Shown here in pieces: positions 5,816 through 7,932 of a stretch of 7,932 nt of DNA; position 1 is the first letter of the stretch, and each line of letters opens with the position of its first letter. The DNA is taken from NCBI GenBank assembly GCA_947259865.1, contig CAMYNZ010000229.1, forward strand, positions 1 to 7,932, in the 5' to 3' direction. The stretch is from an uncultured Desulfobacterales bacterium (lineage in GTDB: Bacteria; Desulfobacterota; Desulfobacteria; Desulfobacterales; G020354645). The translations under genes were made by a program, and so were the position numbers. Under the pieces are notes generated by a model. The model searched no databases. It was given only the letters and a program-made list of their open reading frames with translations, and was not told the origin of the DNA.

Positions 5816-7932
5816 ATGACGGCCACTACTCCACCAAAAACTGATGTTTCCCGCAGCGCATCCTCTGGGTCCGGTGTCCAAAAGGATGAAAGGTATCCCT
5901 TTACGCCACTGAATACAAAACTCTACCTCCCGCCGCTGCAACCTGCATGGATTTCGCGGCCGCGCCTGCTCAAACGAATGGATGAAGGGTTTGAGCGTAA
6001 GTTTACACTCATATCCGCTCCGGCCGGTTTTGGCAAGACCACCCTTTTGGTTGAATGGCTGCACCAGAAAAAGATACCGGTGGCCTGGTTGTCTGTTGAC
6101 CAAAAAGACAATGACCCGGTGCAATTTCTGACCTATGTCATCTCCTCAACCGCCGCCTCTCGAATCCATCCTGATAAACTTGATCAATGACATTGGCTCC
6201 ATCCCGACAGATGCGACCCTCGTTCTTGATGACTATCATGCGGTGGATGCCAAACCAATTCATGATCTGATTACATTTTTGCTAGATCACCTGCCAGAGC
6301 ACATGCACCTGATCATGGCTACCCGCTCTGACCCCCCTTTGCTTCTGGCTCGATTGCGCAGCCAGAACCAGCTGACCGAGCTGCGCGCGGCTGATCTCAG
6401 TTTCACAACCGAGGAAACCGCCGACCTCTTCCATAAAAGCTTGAATTTGCAACTATCAGCCCATGATATTGATTTGCTCGAAACGCGCACCGAAGGGTGG
6501 ATTGCCGGATTGCAGCTGGCAGCGCTATCGCTCCAGGGGCGTAAAGATCCATCCAATTTCCTCAAAGCGTTCAAGGGGGAGCATCGATATATTGCGGACT
6601 ATCTAACCGAAGAAGTGTTGAACCGCCAACCCGAACAACTTCGTAATTTTTTGCTGCAGACATCCATTCTCGAGCGTCTGTCCGGTTCGCTCTGCGATGC
6701 CGTCACCGGGCAGGAGAACAGCGGGCAGATCTTGCACACGCTGGAACAGGCCAATATGTTTGTTATCCCGCTTGACGAAGAACGTTGCTGGTACCGCTAC
6801 CACCATCTTTTTGCCGATTTGCTCGCGCAACGCTTACGAATGAACCAGGGTGATCAGTTGGCTGAGCTCCATCGCCGGGCAAGCCAATGGTTTGCGAAAA
6901 ATGATTTTAAAAACGAAGCGGTGGATCACGCGTTTTTTGCTCAGGATTATGTTCAGGCAGTTCAGCTGATTGAAGAAATTGCTGAAATCGACTGGGATCG
7001 TGCCCGGGAAAGTCGGCTTTTGCGATGGCTCAAAGAGCTGCCGGATGAACAAATAGACGCTAATCCGAAGCTTTGTATCTTTTATGCCCGGGAATTGTTT
7101 AAAAGCGGATACCTGGATGATGCTGAAAAGAAATTGCAAGCTGCCGAACAAATACTCGAATCCACTTCTATCAGTGATTTGAACAAGGAGGGCTTGCTGG
7201 GAAGGATTGCGGTTATTCGCGCCTACATATCTAGTCGAACCGGTGATCTCTCCCGCACCATCACCTTCTCAAGCCGGGCCCTGAAGTTGCTCCCCGAGAG
7301 GGATTTAAACTGGCGAAGTGTGGCCGCCACGATGTTAGGGTTTGGCTATGGTTCGGACAAGTTGGTTAAATCACAGCAGGCTTTTATCGAGGCCATGAAG
7401 ATTAGCAAAGCCGCCGGCAATTTATATTATCACATATTTGCCGGTAGTTGCCTGGGGTCGGTTATGGCGAGACGTGGCAAGTTTAAGGAGGCAAAAGATA
7501 TTAGCCGGCAGTTGCTGAGTCTTGCGATTGAAAATGGCATTGAACAGACCGGAATTGGTGGCTCCCTGTATGGAAACCTGGGTACGATTTTGTGTGAATG
7601 GAATGATCTTGACGAAGGGATTCGCCTGCTCAATAAAGGCATCGAACTGAGTGAATTGGGACGTGATCCAGTGATCGTAGCGAGCGGCCAGCTTGGTTTA
7701 CTGAGGGCATTAATGTATCGGATGGATTTTGCCGGAGCGTTTAAACTTATGGAGAATATAAATGAGCGCGCGGGTAATTTTGTGCTGCCCCCCTGGATTA
7801 CGAATACCATTTCTGCTCTCAATGTGTTTTTCTGGCTGGGCAGCGGCAACCTGAATGCAGCCTTACAATGGGCACAAGAACGCGGATTGAGTATTGATGA
7901 TAAGCTAGATGGCTTGCATGAGGTGGAGTATT
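5816..7932 (+). pseudogene. MalT/LAL-type LuxR transcriptional regulator, frameshifted by an internal deletion, 3' end missing
   Basis: The first frame (ATG 5816 to TGA 6190, 124 codons) gives the typical N-terminus of large ATP-binding LuxR regulators: TKLYLPP, RPRLLKRMDEG, the Walker A region SAPAGFGKTT (residues 67-76) and VAWLSVDQKDNDPVQFLTYV. The protein then continues in the next frame (+1) from about 6135 to the window edge, 599 codons without a stop. It includes SPQPPPLES (6141-6167), Walker B LVLDDYH (6219-6239), ATRSDPPLLLARLR, TEGWIAGLQLAALSL, CWYRYHHLFADLL and then a TPR-like helical region. Compared with relatives I remember, roughly 17 residues between the TYV segment and SPQPPP are absent, so the break looks like a deletion of about 50-56 bases rather than a single-base error. 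The DNA-binding LuxR HTH would lie beyond the right edge. Such proteins are ATP-dependent one-component activators. As it stands, no full-length product can be made without a frameshift. Confidence 0.75.
6135..6190 (+). other. Deletion/frameshift junction and possible internal restart
   Basis: The frame from ATG 5816 stays open through TCC TCA and runs on as unrelated residues (TAASRIHPDKLDQ) to TGA 6188-6190. The downstream frame is recognisable from TCT CCT CAA at 6141 onward. The lesion therefore lies at about 6138-6146. The downstream frame happens to have an ATG at 6135, overlapping the first frame by 56 bases, but no purine-rich ribosome-binding site precedes it. A protein started there would lack Walker A. 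Confidence 0.65.

Noticed and set aside
6131..6150. Programmed +1 ribosomal frameshift as the explanation for the split LuxR gene
   Set aside because: A frameshift would not restore the roughly 17 family residues that appear missing at the junction, and no slippery or stimulatory sequence is evident; a deletion explains both.

Overview
The window reads as chromosomal DNA of a Gram-negative, Proteobacteria-like organism. The Desulfobacterota (former Deltaproteobacteria, Desulfobacterales-like) are my best guess. The basis is the combination of a symporter-type sensor with a small membrane partner, a multi-domain CNB/CBS/DUF294 protein and a large MalT-type LuxR regulator, at moderate GC with sizeable intergenic gaps. 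This taxonomic call rests on gene style and recollection of related genomes, not on a marker gene. I see no tRNA, rRNA, CRISPR array, complete insertion sequence or prophage gene.

Layout. (1) Positions 1-1768, minus strand: a two-gene unit, a 78-aa two-helix membrane protein followed immediately by a sodium:solute-symporter-like protein that runs off the left edge. The second gene starts with TTG directly after the first stop codon. Its ribosome-binding site and start codon lie in the loop of a perfect 11-bp inverted repeat. A good sigma70-like promoter (1908-1936) faces this unit. (2) Positions 1769-2211: a divergent intergenic region. (3) Positions 2212-4542, plus strand: a 776-aa soluble protein with two tandem cyclic-nucleotide-binding-like domains, a CBS pair, a DUF294 nucleotidyltransferase-like domain and the DUF294 C-terminal domain. 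(4) Positions 4543-4718: a short convergent spacer. (5) Positions 4719-5225, minus strand: a 168-aa cysteine-containing protein resembling the L-2-amino-thiazoline-4-carboxylate (ATC) hydrolase family. (6) Positions 5226-5815: a 590-base intergenic stretch with candidate promoters facing both ways and no convincing gene. (7) Positions 5816-7932, plus strand: a MalT/LAL-type LuxR regulator that runs off the right edge. It is broken near 6138-6146 by what looks like a deletion of roughly 50-56 bases with a frameshift, between its Walker A and Walker B motifs.

How they may work together. The symporter-like gene belongs to the branch usually fused to a histidine kinase (CbrA-like sensors), so the left half may be a nutrient-sensing module. 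The divergent CNB-CBS-DUF294 protein is of a type often found beside SSS transporters and could act in the same circuit; that is inference from proximity. The ATC-hydrolase-like gene and the broken LuxR regulator are divergently arranged but share no demonstrable function.

I did not find a clearly new system. The points most worth a second look are the start-codon-in-loop inverted repeat, the doubled CNB module with altered phosphate-binding cassettes, and the internal deletion in an otherwise open LuxR reading frame.
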